A stretch of 64,000 nucleotides of DNA from Paralithodes platypus (GCA_032716605.1 CM064492.1:46283403-46347402); one strand, 5' to 3'; counted from the first letter of the stretch, positions 32,544-44,426 are shown. Notes: generated from the sequence alone by a model not told the origin. A program made the numbers and translations.

Positions 32544-33445
32544 CAGTGCACTCCCCGTATCCGCGATGAAGTCGTACTGCGCATTTTCCACGGATACGCG
32601 ATTTCGCGGATACGTGGGCAGTGTTTAACATAGGTTTCAGTGGGAAATAGACTTAGGTCATACCAAGCTCACCCATCCTGGACCCTCTAATACACTAACA
32701 ATGATTGTTCCACTGCTCCACTAAGCTCCAGGTACAGTCCAAAGCAGTGGACATAAAGTACAGTCCAAAGGTAAATCCAGGTGTCACTTGTGCCATATCA
32801 TCATCCCCTCCCCTATGAACCATTCTTAGAACCCCTTTTAGAACCACTTATAACACATTAAGCAAGATTATCTACACTTTTATCTAAAACACCTTATTAA
32901 ACATGATTTTCTTCACTTTATCCTCAACCAATGAACCATTCTTAGAACCACCTAGAACACATTAAGCCAGATAAATATGAGAAGGAAAAGAAAAGGACAT
33001 GAAATACAGTTCAGTAGCACTAAGTTTTTCTCCCTTATCCAACACGCACACAAGGGATCTGCCTTGTGTGAGAGGGATCTGCCTTGTGTGAGAGGGATCT
33101 GCCTTGTGTGAGAGGGATCTGCCTTATGTGAGAGGTATCTGCCTTGTGTGTGAGGGATCTGCCTTGTGTGAGAGGGATCAGCCTTGTGTTACAGGGATCT
33201 GCCTTGTGTTACAGGGATCTGACTTGTGTTACAGGGATCTGCCTTGTGTGGGACAATCGGCTTTTTGCAGTCTCCCATATTCTTATGTTCTTATATTTTG
33301 CCTTTCTTGGTTAATGGCAGCACTGCTTTCTTCCTCGATCGAGTGGAAATCAGCGGATAACGCGTACTTTTTCGCCTATAACAAGTAATGGGATATTTAG
33401 GGGTGTCTGCGGATAGCAAGGATCGCGGATAACGGGAGTGCACTG
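32544..33445. mobile_element. Element D: TA-flanked MITE
   Basis: A 902-bp element with ends CAGTGCACTCCC(C)GTATCCGCG and its complement (CGCGGATAACGGGAGTGCACTG), flanked by TA on both sides. It has no ORF of note and contains the 20-bp minisatellite. Confidence 0.8.
33053..33252 (+). repeat. 20-bp minisatellite, about 10 copies
   Basis: Unit GGGATCTGCCTTGTGTGAGA with minor variants; the last four units share a TTACA variant. Confidence 0.9.
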
Positions 33446-34080
33446 TATACTGTAATGTACTGATCAGGAACACTCGCCCTCCCATAAGAAACACTGGAAA
33501 CAGGTCCCTTCTTCACTCCTTTCCCTGTGATGTGTACTGTAAGTTTGTATGTAGTCTTGCTGTAGTTCTTGATGATTGTTTTTCCTTGATGATTGTCTTT
33601 TCCCCCCTCCCCCATCCTCACACTTCACTGCCCCTTCTCCCCCTCACTCCCCTTCTCCACCTCACTGTCCTTCTCCACCTCACTCCCCTTCAATTTAGCC
33701 TTGGGAGGCATAATGGCGGACTAAGGGATGTGATGCGCAGAAGAACATAAGGCGGACTGATTCTGATAAGGCGGGAAGGGAGGGTGAGTCAGGGAAAACA
33801 AAGGGGGATGGGATGGAGGACACAGGGTGGGGGGTGCATGCGGGGGGAGTGGTTGCTATGGAAACTCGCCGCGTGGGGTGTCCGCGGCTTGGGCATGACG
33901 CCACGGACATCTCGGAATTTTTCCGATATGTTCCGAGTTGTGAGGTGATCTGTCCGACAGACCATGTGGTCCCTCGGAGTTTTACCCCTTAGATCTCGGA
34001 ATTTTCCGAGATCTACGGCGAACTCTCCGAGAAGTACGGGTTTCCGAGTAAAAAGAGTCCGAGATAACGGGGGTTTAATG

Positions 34081-36370
34081 TATTGTTGAAGTATAAGGGA
34101 TTAACCTGTGGGAGTTCTTGACAGGTAGATAATGGAGAAATTGGGTTTTGGAAGCATTGAAAACAACAAGATTTTCTCTTCCCCAAATGGAAATGGATGA
34201 TTGGTCAGAAGGTAAGTGTTCTATGGCATCATCACATGCATTTTTGAGTGATTGCTTGCTGGGGGTTCTGAAAAACTAGTTGAATAGTGTAAGGTAGAGT
34301 CATTAGCATATGAATGGATAGGACTGGAGGTACAATTGAGAAGATCATTAATGAATATTAGAAAGAGAATTGGAGATAGGACAGAACCCTGAGGAACACC
34401 AGAGTTGATGGTTTGAGGAAGTGAACCCTGGCCGTCCACAACCGCAGCTATGGAATGGCCAGAAAGGAAATTAGAGATAGAGGGATAGAAACCGAAGGAG
34501 GGTAGTTTAGAAAGTAGAGATTTGTGCCAGATTCTATGAAAGGCCTTCGATATGTCTAGCGCAATAGAAAAGATATCACCGAAGTCCCGAAAGGAGGATG
34601 AGCAAGAGTTAGTAAGATATGAAAGAATATCTCCAGTTGAGCGACCCCTAAGGAATCCATACTGGCGATTGAGTGTAGATTATGGGAAGAGAGATGCTTA
34701 AGAAATTTTGAAATAAGAATAGTTTAAAAAACCTTGGAGATAAAAAAAATGAGAGCAATTGGACAATAGTTGGAGGGTTGAGAGTGGTCACCCTTCTTTG
34801 GGACAGGTTGAATGAGAGCAAACTTCCAGCAGGAAGGGAAGACGTTGGAGGAGAGACAGACACGGAAGAGTTTGCCTAGGCTGGGAGTCAGCACGGAAAC
34901 ACAGTTTTTGAGTACAACAGGAGGAACACCATCCAGACCATACACCTTCTTCGTATTAAGCCCAGAAAGGATAGAAAGTACATCTTTAGAAAAAATTAGG
35001 ATATTAGGCATGAGTAAGTGAGAGGGGGGTGGAAAGGGAGGAATTACACCGGAATCATCCAAGGTGGAATTTCTAGCAAAAGTTTGGGCGAAGAGTTCAG
35101 CTTTGTCAGAGGAAGAAGTGACGGGTGTGCCATCAGAGTGGAAAAGGGAAGAAAAATTGTTGGAGAGGTTTTTAGCTAGATACCAGAAAGCTTAGGAAGA
35201 ACTAGAGTTGGATAGTTCAGTGCATTTATTATTGATGAAGTGATTGGCGAGTTGAAGAACAGAGTTGGCTTGATTCCGGGCAGAATCATAGGAAGGATGA
35301 GATTCTTCAGTTTGAAGGCGTTAGTACTGTTTGAATGCTTCCTCCTTATTGTGGAGAGCAGTAGAACAAGTTTGAGTAAACAAAGATTTGTTTGCATTAG
35401 TCTGGGAGAAAGAAAATGGAATGTGTGCCTCCATGCCCGAGAGGATTACCTCGGTAATGCATTCAGCACTCTCCGAGGATCCCTGGCCACGGAAGCAAAA
35501 ATCATAACATGGGAAATTAAAGAAGTACTGCCAGAGAGCCTCCCAGTCGGCAACGCCAAAGTGCCACAAGCGCCGCCGGCTGGAAGGATCAGGTGGCCGT
35601 ACTGGAGAGATAGGACAGGTGACAGAGATAAGTTTATGGTCGGAGGAGCCCAAAGGAGAGAAAAGATTGACAGTATAAGAGGAAGGGTTAGAAGTTAGAA
35701 ACAGTTCAAGAATATTGGGTCGATCTCCGAAGCGTTCCGGGATACGGGTGGGTTGCTGAACCAACTGCTCTATGTCATTTAGGATAGAAAAGATGTAGGC
35801 TTGTTCACCAGGTTGGTCAGTGGAATGAGAGGAGACCCATTGGCGGTGGTGAACGTTGAAATCTCCTAAGATGGAGATTTTTTTTAAATGGAGAAATGGA
35901 TAGGATGTGTTTCATTTAGAGTTTAGATATTCAAAGAATTTGAGAAAGTCAGTTGAGTTAGGGGAAAGATAGACAGCACAGAAATATTTAGTATGAGCGT
36001 GACGGGATAGTTTGAACCATAAAGTTGAGAATTCAGAGGAGTCGAAGTTGGGAACATGAGAGCAAGTGAGTTTGTAGTGTACATATACACAACATCCGCC
36101 TTTGGCTTTGAAACTACTGTAGGATAAAGTAGGAGGATACACAGAAAGGGCTGCTGGAAGTTGCTTCAGACACCTGAGTTTCAGTGAGGACAAGAAGATC
36201 AGGTTTGCAGGAGAAGAGATGGTGCTCAACAGAGGGCAAATCAGAGGAAAGGCTGCGAATATTGCAGAATTTAATTGTAAGAGTGACAGGCTGTGGTCCA
36301 GAGAATGTATGTATTTTATGTATATACTCAGGCACATATCCCATAGCTCGAGACAGAGACAGAAAATATA
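34081..36370 (-). pseudogene. Jockey-like LINE J1, endonuclease and RT part
   Basis: Minus-strand decayed ORF2. The endonuclease region begins near 36344 (PVTLTIKFCNIRSLSSDLPS, DLLVLTETQVSEAT) and ends with [14 protein letters not shown] near 35630. RT follows: LNTKKVYGLDGVPPVVLKNC...FALIQPVPKKGDHSQPSNYC (34724-35062) and INSGVPQGSVLSPILFLIFI...IHSYANDSTLHYS (34221-34439). The catalytic motif YADD reads YAND. Multiple frameshifts split the pieces. The element 5' end is near 36370. Clade assignment (Jockey-like, could be another CR1/Jockey-superfamily group) is from motif style only. Confidence 0.78.
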
Positions 36371-36651
36371 AAAATTGTTAACCTTTTATTTTGCACATGT
36401 ACAGAATACGTATTGAGTTAATTTAATATTTATTATTATATATTGAAGTCCTTCCCCCACCCCCAGTTCAGCATTTCTTTACTGTACGAATCCTATCCAT
36501 ATTTAATTAGCCACCTAATGCCCCTATGATTTATTAAATTTGCAAGTACTGTACTATATTGAGAATGTATTCTAATATGGTCAACATTCTGCTTTTTTGA
36601 GTGAAGTGAATTTAACAATTGAGTGTATAATGGTAGTATCTAAAATACTGT
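36371..36651. other. Spacer between J1 and DIRS-3
   Basis: AT-rich, with no recognised feature. Confidence 0.4.
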
Positions 36652-36863
36652 ATTTAATAGTGGCCCCTCCATCATTGACGATATTGTCTATTAATATAAT
36701 AGTCTCCCTTCAACACCCGCGGCAGCAGTTTTGAATCTCCCGCGCGGAAGGGTCAGGGAGTACTCTCATAAGTGCACGCTTAATTCTCTTATGGAATCGT
36801 TCTATGATTGGGTACCCTACAGAAAAAAACTTCGTAGAAAATAAAAAATAAAATTTTACTTAA

Positions 36864-37340
36864 CCCTCCAGCCCCGGCTACGCATTACATAAATATTCCC
36901 CGAAATCCGGGGGTTTTGGCCGAAAAACTTCTACGCCTAGGCTACCGTATCTTTGTTATTCTGACTGCTTCCGCATTCCCGCGCATCCTCAAGCGTAGAT
37001 GTGTTTCGTACCTGTAGAATGGCGTTAAGTAGAGCTCTAAGTCAACTGGTTCAGTTGTGATGATGATTTCATTGGAGATAACTTTATGGCAAAAACAGCC
37101 ACTTTACACTACTTTTCGATACTTAACAATAACATACAGGCACACACGAACAAGCGACGCACTCCTTCTTGTGGCCGGAGATGCGGGGCGTCGGTCCAGC
37201 CGGCTGTTGTTTACATGCGTCGGACGTACGCCTCGCATACCAAGCTTACAGGCTTTAAGCTCATGGGTGTTTAAGAGACCTTCCGGGTAGCTCGGGTGTG
37301 TTTTTTATGGGCGTTCAAGAGCTCTTCCGGGTCTGGAGGG
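36864..37340 (+). mobile_element. TTAA-flanked MITE (piggyBac-like), copy i
   Basis: 477 bp with left TIR CCCTCCAGCCCCGGCTA and right end complement CCCTCCAGACCCGG, flanked by TTAA at 36860-36863 and 37341-37344. TTAA duplications with CCCT ends are the piggyBac pattern. It contains a conserved ATGATGATTTCATTGGAGAT segment (about 37058-37077) shared with copies ii, iii and v. Confidence 0.85.
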
Positions 37341-37344
37341 TTAA

Positions 37345-38460
37345 TATCCGTTATATTATGGCTTTCCATGCGTGGATTTCTTGTGCGCAGCGCCCCGGCG
37401 CAGGCCCCCTTGGGGCCATTTCTTCCTTCTCCCTTCCGCGCTCGTGCCAAGCGGGCGGGTGTCCCTAGTGCTCCGGCTTCATTCTTCCTGCGCTTCTCGT
37501 GAGTCCTTACTCATTTGTATACATATGCGTTGTATTGAACAGAGTTTAGATTAGCTAGCACGGGCTGCCCCATTGGCACGACCGCAGTAGGGTGTAAATT
37601 AGGGTACTTTTTTGTTTGTTTTGTAACAAGGCGCCGTCGTATCCCAGGATCCGCACGCCACGTGTGTTATTATTGTGTTGTTTTTGCACCTTTAGCTTTT
37701 GATATTATAGCTAGGAGGCTACCATTCTGCAAGATTATGCTTCAGGCCGTCACTTTGAGGCAGTTGCGTATTAATTTTGTTTCTTGTTAGCAAATGCCCT
37801 AGTTCAAGGATGGCTGCACTTGGTGCGGAGCCTTCTGGAGTCCGTATTTGCTTTTGGGCCCCTCTCTCGGGCCTCCCCTCTGCTTGCTGCTGCTGCTGGA
37901 TCGTCGGAGCGTCAGTTCATCCTGTGATGTTTCATCGGGCCTCGTGGCCAGCCTCGTTAGGGGTCTCCAATGTAGGCTTCAGGTAATTTAGGATTTTATA
38001 TTGTATGTACAGTATTTGTGATTACAGTATGCCTATGTCTGCCCCATTCTTGTGCTACATGTGTGCTTTGCATGTAATTGGTGGGCAATTGGGAGACGTC
38101 CCCTATATATATGTGTGGTTTTGGTAGGGGGGATTTTTACACATAAGTCCCCCCCGCTAAAATTTTTGGTTGGTTTCTCTGGCGGCCTTCTGTGCAGGGC
38201 ACCTCTTTTTCTCGTCTAGTTGACGAATTAGGGAGCAACCAAATGTCCTGGCGTGGTGCGCAGAACCACAATCCTTCCGGCGAAAATGCTAATTCCTACG
38301 GGAGCAACCTCGGCCCGCCGAGGGGACTTACCCTGACTGATTTGTCATACGGCAAGACTTCCTTCGCCCGGCGTTCCAGTCTAGTGTGCAAGTATTGTGA
38401 TACGTCATGCAAGCACGTTACCTATCTTTCTATTCTCAATAGTCACGGATAGTTGAACAC
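37345..38460 (+). other. DIRS-3 leader, no gene
   Basis: Continues the DIRS terminus and leader after MITE i. It holds short frames only, with no recognised coding sequence. Confidence 0.55.
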
Positions 38461-38513
38461 TTAGGCCCGAATTCTAGAACGAGGCTTGACACCGACTTGA
38501 AAATCGGTCTTAA

Positions 38514-38951
38514 CCCGTACAGCCCCAGCGACGCGTCTGATGCGTCGGCGATGTATGTAACGCACAGCCCCAGAGACGCGCCTGGCGCGTCACCCTAATT
38601 GCGCCGACCGTAACCTCAGGTGTAGCCACTCAAGAGGGCTCAGATTTGTATGGGAACTGTGTACGTATCCCACGCAACCGTGCCGATGGTTGAAAACTCT
38701 CAAAGTCCACGTGTGTGCGCGTGAGCGCGCAATAACCTGGTTTTTTGGGGTAATTGCCTTCAATTTTTTACTCTTGTAAAATACGTTTTCGGGGGCTCTG
38801 TAGGACCATTCTTTAAGCTTTTTGAGCGGTTTTTCGTGGTTTTTCCTTCATTCCTAACCCATTCGCTATTGTTTCTGGAATAAAACAAAAAATTGAAAAC
38901 CGGCCGGGTTCTGGTGAACAAACATTACAAAACTAGCCGGGGCTCCACGGG
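38514..38951. mobile_element. TTAA-flanked MITE, copy iv (diverged subfamily)
   Basis: 438 bp with ends CCCGTACAGCCCC and complement CCCGTGGAGCCCCGG, flanked by TTAA at 38510-38513 and 38952-38955. Its interior differs from copies i-iii and v. Confidence 0.75.
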
Positions 38952-39550
38952 TTAAGACCGACTCAAATCTGGATGTTGGACTTACTCAAGTCAGACTTAC
39001 CAAGCATGACTTTGCCATATTCAAAGTCGTGGCTTAAGACGCAACTCCAGTAAGTCGGGCTCAAGTCGAAACTTTCTTTTGAAGTCGAGCTCAAGTCCGA
39101 ACGATTACAGAGTAATTTAAGGGGCGGTTACACATGCCCGAATTTTTGCCATATGGGTAACTTTTGTCACCAGTACCGACGATTCCTACGATACCTAATA
39201 CAAGGGTAGTGTAAGAACAGAGTTGCTCGTAGCACAGATTTTAATGGCACTAGCTCACATATCCTACACTCCTTCGTTATCACTTCAAAATTAATTGGTC
39301 TTAATTCGGCCGTTATAGCTTCCCGTCATGCTATTAATACATCACAATCCCTATGATAAAGCTGAGCATATATACAAACCAAGGTAAGTGCGAGTATATT
39401 GCTCGCTATTACCTAAAACAAGCGACATGAATCCAAGTCTGTTGGTAAAAGTGAAAGTCAGTGGAAGCAGCAGCACGCTCCTGATTGGCTATCTTATCAG
39501 TACCATCATAATTTATTTATTATCTGTATTGTTCCTTATTTATTCATTAA

Positions 39551-40030
39551 CCCTCCAGCCCCGGCTATGTATTATATATATATTCCCCGAAACCCGGGTG
39601 TTTTGGCCGAAAAACGTCTAGGCTAGGCTACCGTATATTTGTTAATCTGACTGCTTCCCGCATTCCCGCGCATCCCCAAGCGTAGCTGTGTTATTTACCT
39701 GTAGAATGGCATTAAGTAGAGCTCTCTAAGTCAACTGGTTGATTTGTGATGATGATTTCATTGGAGATAACTTTATGGCAAAAACAGCCACTTTACACTA
39801 CTTTTCGATACTTAACAACAACATACAGGCACACACGAACAAGCGACGCTCTCCTTCTTGTGGCCGGAGATGCGGGGCGTCGGTCCAGCCGGCTATTGTT
39901 TACATGCGTCGGACCAACGCCTTGCACACGAAGCTCACAGGCTTTCAACCACTGGGTGTTCAAGAGCCCTTCCGGGTACCTGTTTTATGCTTTTTTATGG
40001 GCGTTCAAGAGCCCTTCCGTGTTGTAGGGG
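39551..40030 (+). mobile_element. TTAA-flanked MITE, copy ii
   Basis: 480 bp, left end CCCTCCAGCCCCGGCTA, flanked by TTAA at 39547-39550 and 40031-40034. Same interior as copy i. Confidence 0.85.
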
Positions 40031-40412
40031 TTAAACTAGAAATGTTTAGGTAATTTTAATGATTACTTAATAAATTACAGAGCTATCCGAATCTAAAGCG
40101 CTATTAAATATTACAGGAAACACAATAATAACATTTATATCATGAAGTAAACACAAGCGAGATATACAAATTATAAACGTGAGAAGTAAGCGAGAGGGAA
40201 GACTGACTGGACTCGTCTCAAGCGGTTTAGCCAATTACAGGGCGCGCTTTACGTACTGCATTTTCAAAATAAGCAATAACAGCATTTCTTCCCTTGCTTG
40301 TGTTTACTATATATGCACGATTATATGTGTTTCATATGGTATTTTATTGGTTAAAGGTTCGGATATCACCTATCACATTGTCATTAGAAATATTAAAACT
40401 TATTTAGTTTAA

Positions 40413-40893
40413 CCCTCCAGCACCGGCTATGTATTATATATATATTCCTCGAAACCCGGGTGTTTTGGCCGAAAAACGTCTAGGCTAGGCTACCGTATAT
40501 TCGTTAATCAGACTTATTCCCGCATTCCCGCGCATCCCCAAGCGTAGCTGTGTTATTTACCTGTAGAATGGCATTAAGTAGAGCTCTCTAAGTCAACTGG
40601 TTGAGCTGTGATGATGATTTCATTGGAGATAACTTTATGGCCAAAACAGCCACTTTACACCACTTTTCGATACTTAACAACAACATACAGGCACACACGA
40701 ACAAGCGACGCTCTCCTTCTTGTGGCCGGAGATGCGGGGCGTCGGTCCAGCCGGCTGTTGTTTACATGCGTCGGACCGACGCCTCGCACACGGAGCTCAC
40801 AGGCTTTCAACTACAGGGGTGTTCAAGAGTCCTTCCGGGTACCTGGTATATGCTTTTTTATGGGTGTTTAAGAGCCCATCCGTGGTGAGAGGG
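40413..40893 (+). mobile_element. TTAA-flanked MITE, copy iii
   Basis: 481 bp, left end CCCTCCAGCACCGGCTA, flanked by TTAA at 40409-40412 and 40894-40897. Same interior as copies i and ii. Confidence 0.85.
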
Positions 40894-41227
40894 TTAATAT
40901 ATACTGTACAGTATATATATATAGATATATATAGGCTACTGTATAAGGAATGTATTTCCACGACATAGCCTACTAATTCACGCCAAACACCGTATACTGA
41001 TTATGTAAGCTACTAAGTTATTTAAAGAGTACTATTTAGCACGTCGCATAAACCGAACCTATAATAATAATAATAATAAGCATGTTACTTATTTCTCATA
41101 AGCGCCAATTTTTCCGAAGAATTCACTAGCGCTCGAAAAGAGAAAGAAAAAAGAACAAAAATCAATGCATCAAAAGAAGGCTTATATACAACACACATTT
41201 AACAATCACTAGCAGTGGCAAAATAGC

Positions 41228-43603
41228 CTAAACTCTATAGCCATCTGTCATGACACCTCTCTCAAGATCATAGCTTCTCTCAAAGAGAAAAGTCTTAAGT
41301 TGTCTCTTGAAGCATTCAACAGAACTCAGTTGTCTCATGGACAGCGGCAACCTGTTATACAACCTCGGAGCCATGTAGGAGAAAGACCTCTCAAAGAAAG
41401 AAGACTGCTGGAAAGCCCTTGGTTCATCAAGACGAAAAGGGTCATTGTCATGACGCACAACTACACCATGGTGTGCCGGTGGGCGCCTGAGAAGCTCCGC
41501 AAGGTACCTAGGCTCACCAAATTTGAGAACCTTAAAAGTCACCAAACACAACTTAAATTCTATTCTTGCTCTTACTGGCAGCCAGTGCAGTTCTATGTGA
41601 AGAGATGTAGTAGGAGTTCTAGGTAGAACACCAAAAATTAGTCTTGCGGCCCTGTTAAGAACAGACTGAACTTTCTTCAAAATATAATTTGGAAGACCCA
41701 CCAACAGGGCATTGCAATAATCAACACGAGAGAAGACCAATGAGTGAACCAACGTCAGGAGGCAACGTCTGGTTAAAAACGGCTTCACCAAATAGAGATT
41801 TCTGATGTGCAAGTAACAACTTTTAACTATCTGGTTTACATGCTCTTTGAAATCTAATCGGGAGTTCACATATACACCCAGATTTCGAACAGAGTTGGCC
41901 GGTCGCAGCTGAGATCCACCCACATTGATGGAGAGGGCACCCACTATATCATCAGCTCTTCTATTTCCTCGGATGATGAGAATATCAGTTTTACCATCAT
42001 TTAGTTTAAGTTTTCTCGCTCTCATCCACTTCTTGATATCAGACATCAACAATTCCATCTTACTCCGTATATCAACTATATTTGTGATTCTCACATAAAT
42101 CTGGGTGTCATCTGCATAAAAGTGAAAGGTGACATTATGTGCACGAAGCAGAAGAGACAAACTGCTAATATAAATTATAAATAGGATAGGACCTAAAACT
42201 GATCCCTGCGGAACACCATACTGCAGGGGTGTCGAGTCCGAGACCACTTGATTTACCATCACACTCTGGGATCTACCTGACAAGTACGACCCAAGAAGCA
42301 AGAGAGCGGAGTCACGCACACCACAATCATAAAGATCACTCAATAACAACTCGTGATCCACTGTGTCAAAGGCCGCAGAGAGATCAAGCAAGACCAATAG
42401 TGAGGCCACACCACTGCAAATGTTCTCAACTAGATCATTATGTACTCTAATCAATGCTGTTTCAGTTGAATGATGCTGTCGGTAAGCAGACTGAAAAATT
42501 GGGATAGTTTCATTCTGCTGAAGTAGTGGTTGTAATTGGTCAAGTATTGCACGCTCTAATATCTTTGATATGAAGGACAGGTTGGAGACAGGACGATAGT
42601 TCAACATGTTCTCAACATCAAGTCCAGGTTTCTTTAGAGTAGGTCGGAGTAGTGCATGCTTTTCAGAATGTGGGAAGCTACCTTCAGAGAAGCACTTATT
42701 AATTATTTTGGAAATAAACTCAACTGTGTGATCATAGACTCTTGGTAGCTTGGAAACATTTATGGGATCCAACGGGCAAAATGTTTTATTGAGGTTTCTT
42801 ATGTAGGACGAGATCATGTCCACCTCTACTGAGTGAAAGGATGAGAGGACATTATTAGGAATGTGTCGGGGTTGGAGTACAACTGAAAGTTCTTCACCAA
42901 CAGAAGCATCATCCAGTTCCTGTCTTATGCGAGTTATCTTGCCAGCAAAAAATGCCACAAAGTTGGCAGCCAACTCGGCATCGGGTACAGAAGGTCTTAA
43001 GCTGACTCTTGTTTTTCCAAGTAAACTGTTTACAATTGAAGCCAACCTCCTCTGGTCATTACCACACGAGTCAACTTTTCCCTGATAATACACTTTCTTT
43101 TCATCTTTGATTGTGTGGACCACAGCTCTTCTGGCTGACAGATATTGCAACCATGTAGAGTCTGTTTTATTTTTCCGCCATTCACGTTCAGCTCTTCTAC
43201 GCGCTCTTCTAAGAAATTTAACTCGAGTGCTATACCAGGGTGAATCATCTCGTACTATGATTTTCTTCTCTACTTCTGGACAGTGATGATCGAACACTAA
43301 TTTAAGTGCATTTCCATGTACCTCCACCAGCTCATCTGAAGTAAGGTTGGAAGTATCAATACTTCCCAAGTACTGTTTTACTTCACTGCTAGCCAAATTT
43401 TGGTCTGCATTTTTATAATTTCTAAATCTGATTACTTTTTCATGTGTGAGTGGCTTAGGGAAATCAAAGCTGAAAGTAATCAAAGCATGATCAGAGGTAT
43501 TAGGGTCAGCATTCTCAACATCAACATCCAGAACACCACCACAACCCACAGGAGAGAAAACCAAGTCAAGGGTGTGTCCTAAGATATGAGTTGGGTGGGA
43601 CAC
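41228..43603 (-). CDS. L2/CR1-type LINE ORF2, 5'-truncated but open
   Basis: A 791-codon open frame for a non-LTR reverse transcriptase that would prime cDNA synthesis at a nicked target. It starts inside the last part of the endonuclease (HTLDLVFSPVG, then TSDHALITFSF at about residue 36), so the endonuclease is mostly missing. RT motifs: LRPTLKKPGLDVENMLNYRP, LLDLSAAFDTVDHELLL (about residue 410), YGVPQGSVLGPILFIIYI, catalytic FYADDTQIYV (about residue 495). The C-terminal signature NRAARLIFGVL...IELHWLPVRARIEFK is typical of the L2 group within the CR1 superfamily. No internal stop or frameshift over 2.4 kb suggests a young insertion. A (TAA)n tract at 41062-41079 may be its 3' tail. It lies inside the PIF-like element. 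Confidence 0.85.
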   Translation of the reverse strand: MSHPTHILGHTLDLVFSPVGCGGVLDVDVENADPNTSDHALITFSFDFPKPLTHEKVIRFRNYKNADQNLASSEVKQYLGSIDTSNLTSDELVEVHGNALKLVFDHHCPEVEKKIIVRDDSPWYSTRVKFLRRARRRAEREWRKNKTDSTWLQYLSARRAVVHTIKDEKKVYYQGKVDSCGNDQRRLASIVNSLLGKTRVSLRPSVPDAELAANFVAFFAGKITRIRQELDDASVGEELSVVLQPRHIPNNVLSSFHSVEVDMISSYIRNLNKTFCPLDPINVSKLPRVYDHTVEFISKIINKCFSEGSFPHSEKHALLRPTLKKPGLDVENMLNYRPVSNLSFISKILERAILDQLQPLLQQNETIPIFQSAYRQHHSTETALIRVHNDLVENICSGVASLLVLLDLSAAFDTVDHELLLSDLYDCGVRDSALLLLGSYLSGRSQSVMVNQVVSDSTPLQYGVPQGSVLGPILFIIYISSLSLLLRAHNVTFHFYADDTQIYVRITNIVDIRSKMELLMSDIKKWMRARKLKLNDGKTDILIIRGNRRADDIVGALSINVGGSQLRPANSVRNLGVYVNSRLDFKEHVNQIVKSCYLHIRNLYLVKPFLTRRCLLTLVHSLVFSRVDYCNALLVGLPNYILKKVQSVLNRAARLIFGVLPRTPTTSLHIELHWLPVRARIEFKLCLVTFKVLKFGEPRYLAELLRRPPAHHGVVVRHDNDPFRLDEPRAFQQSSFFERSFSYMAPRLYNRLPLSMRQLSSVECFKRQLKTFLFERSYDLERGVMTDGYRV

Positions 43604-44426
43604 AGCATATAGCTATACTGTATGCTTATATACGTTATTTGATTAAGATAAGATTACAAAGCATAATACATAATTTGTAATAATGAAGGAAGTATTAGGC
43701 TAACCATTACAGTAACGAAGCTACTACTCATATTTAGTTATAACAAATAGTTTACTGTTGTAAATTATAATTGTAAGTTGATTACAATAACCAATATATG
43801 ATATATTTAATCACTTAAGAGAGAATATTCTTCCCAATCTTGCCTAAAGATATTGTATTTGTAGAAACTTGAAGTTGTGTATTCGTACTGTAGCCTACTT
43901 CTTGATTAAACCGTTTTCTCTCATCTGCACATCATTACAATATTTATGGGACTCTGCCTGTCCACTTTGTCGGCCTTTTACAAGCAGGTTTAAGTTTTAT
44001 AATTGACGAAATCGTCCATCAAGTCGATCTCTGTCAAACTCCATCGTCCCACGCCCACTTTTAAGTCTGTCTCAAGCCTACTCGGAGGTGGCTTAGGCTC
44101 AGAGGCGTCGGCTCGGTCTTCGATAATCTCAAGTCTCGTTTTAGCATATCAGTTTTTTAAAAGCTAGGCTCAAGTCTGACTTGAGCCCGACTCAAGACTC
44201 AAGTCAGTCTCAAGCCTTGTTCTAGAATTCGGGCCTTAAGGTCACTAGGGCCAGTGACACTTTGTCACAGGTAAGCAGTCCAATCAGCTTAAAATGGAGA
44301 AACCCCAGTTTTTTCCATGATCGAGTCCAGCGGAAGGTTAGAGTAGCTGTGGCTATAGCTAATTTTCCGGCGGACTTGAGGTAGGATGTCTTAACACCTC
44401 GCAGGTTATCCTTATGAGCATTGATT

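Larger units (their letters stand above)
31325..34080. mobile_element. Element E: TA-flanked element inserted in J1
   Basis: Imperfect terminal inverted repeats share the core CCCCGTTATCTCGGACT (left form CCCTCGTTATCTCGGACT) with CA...TG ends, between TA (31323-31324) and TA (34081-34082). Its 5' text resembles element A (both start into ATCTCGGACTAATxxGGGGGAGAC). It carries LINE fragment J2, element D and a minisatellite. No transposase was found. Confidence 0.7.
38464..44235. mobile_element. PIF/Harbinger-like element with nested insertions
   Basis: Terminal inverted repeats GGCCCGAATTCTAGAAC (38464) and its complement (ending 44235) extend with mismatches about 30 bp, flanked by the 3-bp duplication TTA (38461-38463 and 44236-44238). 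A TTA/TAA 3-bp duplication is typical of PIF/Harbinger. Subterminal sequence at both ends is full of GACTTGAG/CTCAAGTC repeats, possible transposase-binding sites. The interior is occupied by TTAA elements (38514-38951, 39551-40030, 40413-40893) and an L2-like LINE. No transposase is recognisable in the remaining about 1.7 kb. Confidence 0.75.

Noticed and set aside
33053..33252. CRISPR-like array
   Set aside because: Contiguous 20-bp repeats without spacers, in a eukaryotic transposon; a minisatellite.
33104..33388. Cys-rich ORF MCERDLPYVRGICLVCEG
   Set aside because: Translation of the 20-bp minisatellite; unit length is not a multiple of three, so the frame drifts.
36864..40893. Short repeated ORFs with CDDDFIGDNF as a conserved small protein or piggyBac transposase
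   Set aside because: They lie in both frames of a 480-bp MITE without a catalytic core; copy v shows no preserved frame. Possibly a relic of a transposase start but not supportable.
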